Source: an uncultured Subdoligranulum sp.
GTDB taxonomy: Bacteria > Bacillota_A > Clostridia > Oscillospirales > Ruminococcaceae
Assembly: GCF_937890665.1 (NCBI RefSeq)
Contig: NZ_CALADU010000089.1
Location: forward strand, 1-22,831
Length of the DNA: 22,831 nt
Direction: 5' to 3'
Shown: positions 22,768 to 22,831 of the stretch, piece after piece
How the letters are laid out: the number at the start of each line of letters is the position of its first letter
Position numbering within the stretch: the stretch's first letter is position 1
Notes under the pieces: generated by a model
Seen by the model: only the letters and a program-made list of their open reading frames with translations
What the model was told of the DNA's origin: nothing
Database searches by the model: none
Translations under genes and position numbers: made by a program

Positions 22768-22831
22768 ATGGAAATGTGGTTTTCGGAATTTCATACCCCC
22801 GATGTGAAGCACAGCATCCGGGTGGACCGGC
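22768..22831 (+). CDS. speE: Spermidine synthase (polyamine aminopropyltransferase), partial at window end
   Basis: Only the first 21 residues are inside the window: MEMWFSEFHTPDVKHSIRVD and onward. This matches the typical SpeE opening (MELWFTE.HT..V.FSI.V). AAGGAGGG seven bases upstream supports the start. The enzyme transfers an aminopropyl group from decarboxylated S-adenosylmethionine to putrescine or a related diamine. It follows the decarboxylase by 16 bases, in one operon. The call rests on a short fragment plus context. Confidence 0.75.
   Translation, partial: MEMWFSEFHTPDVKHSIRVDR

Noticed and set aside
1..22831. Insertion sequences, prophage genes, CRISPR arrays, toxin-antitoxin or defence modules
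   Set aside because: No transposase, integrase, repeat array or defence-protein signature was recognised in any frame.

Overview
The window looks like chromosomal DNA of a G+C-rich gut Firmicute of the Clostridia, probably Oscillospiraceae (Faecalibacterium/Gemmiger/Subdoligranulum-like). This is inferred from the G+C-rich coding sequence with strong AGGAGG ribosome sites, sigma-A promoters with 17-18 bp spacers, LicT-type antitermination, a CIRCE element, an EFR1-type ferredoxin protein, a lone LarA homologue and a polyamine operon starting with an Orn/Lys/Arg decarboxylase followed by speE. No rRNA, tRNA, CRISPR array, insertion sequence or phage gene was seen.

Layout. (1) 1-4780: a sugar ABC uptake operon on the minus strand (lipoprotein binding protein, two permeases, and the ribosome site of a further gene at the left edge), divergent from an RpiR/SIS regulator. 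(2) 4848-7247: a MarR-MATE efflux operon on the minus strand, divergent from a small EamA-type membrane protein, with a strong double palindrome between them. (3) 7309-9567: a zinc alcohol dehydrogenase and an AI-2E-family membrane protein, each a separate unit. (4) 9698-14183: two tandem paralogues of an unusual receptor-like family. The upstream one fuses an XRE helix-turn-helix, membrane segments, a YcxB/bPH-like cytosolic segment and a large outside Asp-box (BNR) repeat domain. The downstream one lacks the HTH and is interrupted by a frameshift in a run of seven C. (5) 14408-17761: a BglG/LicT antiterminator gene and a glucose-family PTS EIICBA gene, each preceded by a RAT element overlapping a terminator; the PTS gene carries a frame-breaking internal deletion. 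(6) 17779-19975: a LarA-family protein with all catalytic residues, convergent with an EFR1-type flavodoxin/ferredoxin protein. (7) 20095-20775: an Hsp20 gene under CIRCE control. (8) 20848-22831: a long structured leader or non-coding RNA ending in a terminator, then an Orn/Lys/Arg decarboxylase and the first codons of spermidine synthase.

How it fits together. Most units are small, autonomous and closed by terminators, several of them bidirectional. Sugar acquisition (ABC with RpiR, PTS with LicT), export or detoxification (MATE/MarR, alcohol dehydrogenase) and stress or polyamine functions are the main themes. The least explained parts are the transmembrane XRE/Asp-box paralogue pair and the roughly 370-nt structured RNA before the polyamine genes. 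The two broken genes (poly-C frameshift and PTS deletion) could be real lesions, phase variants or assembly errors; the sequence alone cannot decide.
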